Origin: an uncultured Lachnospiraceae bacterium
GTDB lineage: Bacteria; Bacillota; Clostridia; Lachnospirales; Lachnospiraceae
Assembly (NCBI GenBank): GCA_900549995.1
Contig: URQQ01000062.1
Span: 1 to 23,732 of the forward strand
Reading direction: 5' to 3'
DNA length: 23,732 bases
In this document: positions 22,854-23,732 of the stretch, in pieces
Layout: each line of letters begins with the position of its first letter
Position numbering within the stretch: the stretch's first letter is position 1
Notes under the pieces: model-generated
What the model saw: only the letters and a program-made list of their open reading frames with translations
Told to the model about the DNA's origin: nothing
Database searches by the model: none
Program-made: the position numbers and the translations under genes

Positions 22854-23660
22854 ATGGAATACGAAATTCTGGTATTGGACCTTGACGGAACCCTTACCAA
22901 CTCAGAGAAAAAGATTACTCCCGCAACGCGGGATGCTTTGATTAAAATACAGGAAAACGGCAAAAAAGTTGTTCTTGCTTCAGGTCGTCCTACTTACGGC
23001 GTTCTTCCTCTGGCACATGAGCTGAAACTCAACGAATACGGAAGTTACATACTCTCTTTTAACGGTGCCAGAATTACGGACTGTCATTCACATAACCTTC
23101 TTTTTAACAAGACAGTACCTGACGGCATTCTTCCCGGGTTGTTTGAGATTGTCAAAGAATTTCCTGTAGATATTATTACTTACACGGATGACAAAATTAT
23201 CTCCGGCAACACGCTGACCAAATACACCGAACTGGAATCAAGAATTAATCACATGCCGGTGGTACAGTCTGCGGATTTTGTGGGTGATATCAGTTTCCCG
23301 GTGAATAAATATCTCCTCACCGGTGAACCTGAACTGATCGCGCAGCTGAAGGAGAAACTGACAGCAAAGTATCATTCCTACCTGAATATCTATTGTTCCG
23401 ATCCGTTTTTTCTGGAGATTATGCCGCAGAGCATCGACAAAGCCTACTCTCTTCAGAAACTTCTGAACAGTATCGGCCTTACTTCAGACCAGATGATCTG
23501 CTGCGGAGACGGGTATAACGATATCACCATGATCGAATTTGCCGGTCTCGGTGTCGCAATGGAAAATGCACAGCCGCTTGTCCTTGAATCAGCGGATTAT
23601 GTGACCCGTTCCAACAATGACGAGGGTGTTCTGCATGTCATCGAAAAATTCATGATGTAG
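22854..23660 (+). CDS. Cof-type HAD-IIB family phosphatase
   Basis: 268 residues. HAD motif I is D9-L-D11 (VLDLDGTLTNSEK), motif II the serine S43 (VLASGRPTYG), and motif IV GDGYND (218-223). The large C2-type cap lies between motifs II and III. This is the Cof/YbjI-like class, which dephosphorylates sugar phosphates, FMN or similar small molecules in the cytoplasm. The substrate cannot be told from the sequence. The start follows AAAGGA by about 7 bases. It is the fourth gene of the pncB series and the last before the terminator. Confidence 0.93.
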   Translation: MEYEILVLDLDGTLTNSEKKITPATRDALIKIQENGKKVVLASGRPTYGVLPLAHELKLNEYGSYILSFNGARITDCHSHNLLFNKTVPDGILPGLFEIVKEFPVDIITYTDDKIISGNTLTKYTELESRINHMPVVQSADFVGDISFPVNKYLLTGEPELIAQLKEKLTAKYHSYLNIYCSDPFFLEIMPQSIDKAYSLQKLLNSIGLTSDQMICCGDGYNDITMIEFAGLGVAMENAQPLVLESADYVTRSNNDEGVLHVIEKFMM

Positions 23661-23678
23661 GAACTTTCATTCCCCATG

Positions 23679-23708
23679 TCAAGACCACCGGCTTAGCCGG
23701 TGGCTTGA
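23679..23708. repeat. Bulged hairpin resembling an IS200/IS605-type end
   Basis: TCAAG (679-683 of the 23 kb block) pairs with CTTGA (704-708), one A (684) is bulged, and CCACCGGC (685-692) pairs with GCCGGTGG (696-703) around TTA. Imperfect hairpins with a bulged base are the recognition structures of IS200/IS605 transposases and REP-type systems. No transposase gene is visible, but the window stops 24 bases later. It might instead be a second stem of the tandem terminator. The match to a named element is inference. Confidence 0.45.
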
Positions 23709-23710
23709 TT

Positions 23711-23731
23711 AGACCCTATAAGGGTCTTTTT
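23711..23731 (+). terminator. Intrinsic terminator after the HAD gene
   Basis: AGACCCT (23711-23717) pairs with AGGGTCT (23721-23727) around ATA and is followed by TTTT at the window edge. It closes the pncB-ddl-murF-HAD series unless the preceding bulged hairpin belongs to a mobile element. Confidence 0.7.
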
Positions 23732-23732
23732 C

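Overview
The window comes from a spore-forming, low-to-moderate GC member of the Clostridia, most likely a Lachnospiraceae-type gut bacterium. This is an inference from gene content: spoIIR and a sipL-type SPOCS/LysM spore-coat gene, strong AGGAGG-type ribosome sites, the Clostridia-style CvfB/thioesterase/CDF cluster, and the layout of the uxu genes. I see no rRNA, tRNA, CRISPR array, integrase or transposase. No gap between genes exceeds 300 bases.

Region 1 (1-7721, minus strand) is mostly core and sporulation genes. In transcription order: a PrcB-like lipoprotein and sipL; then ispE and an FCD-type GntR regulator with a one-base gap; then spoIIR, an NDDD-type (probably manganese) cation efflux protein, an acyl-ACP thioesterase, a CvfB-like S1 protein and a 77-residue protein of unknown function. 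The series ends at a clear intrinsic terminator (50-86). A long perfect palindrome (8-54) beyond it is not explained as a terminator. A palindrome-rich non-coding segment lies between sipL and ispE.

Region 2 (7722-10375, plus strand) has malQ (amylomaltase) and plsC (lysophosphatidate acyltransferase), ending at a 21-bp-stem terminator. The malQ leader has a good sigma-A promoter followed directly by a 123-base element that folds as a closed multi-arm structure.

Region 3 (10376-18082) is a sugar-acid catabolic locus. A minus-strand operon dctP-dctQ-dctM-uxuA-uxuB (TRAP importer, mannonate dehydratase, fructuronate reductase) is divergent from an RspB-like zinc dehydrogenase, which is followed by an FCD-type GntR regulator. 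Three related palindromic sites (core CTAGTATAC) sit on the -10 regions of the three predicted promoters, suggesting one autoregulated switch. No uronate isomerase is present, and an RspB-type dehydrogenase is, so the imported substrate may be a hexonate such as L-gulonate (L-gulonate to fructuronate to mannonate to 2-keto-3-deoxygluconate) rather than glucuronate.

Region 4 (18082-23732) has a minus-strand YcxB-like membrane protein divergent from a plus-strand series pncB-ddl-murF-Cof-type HAD phosphatase: nicotinate salvage followed by the D-Ala-D-Ala branch of peptidoglycan precursor synthesis. It ends in a bulged hairpin that resembles an IS200/IS605-type end, then an intrinsic terminator at the window edge.
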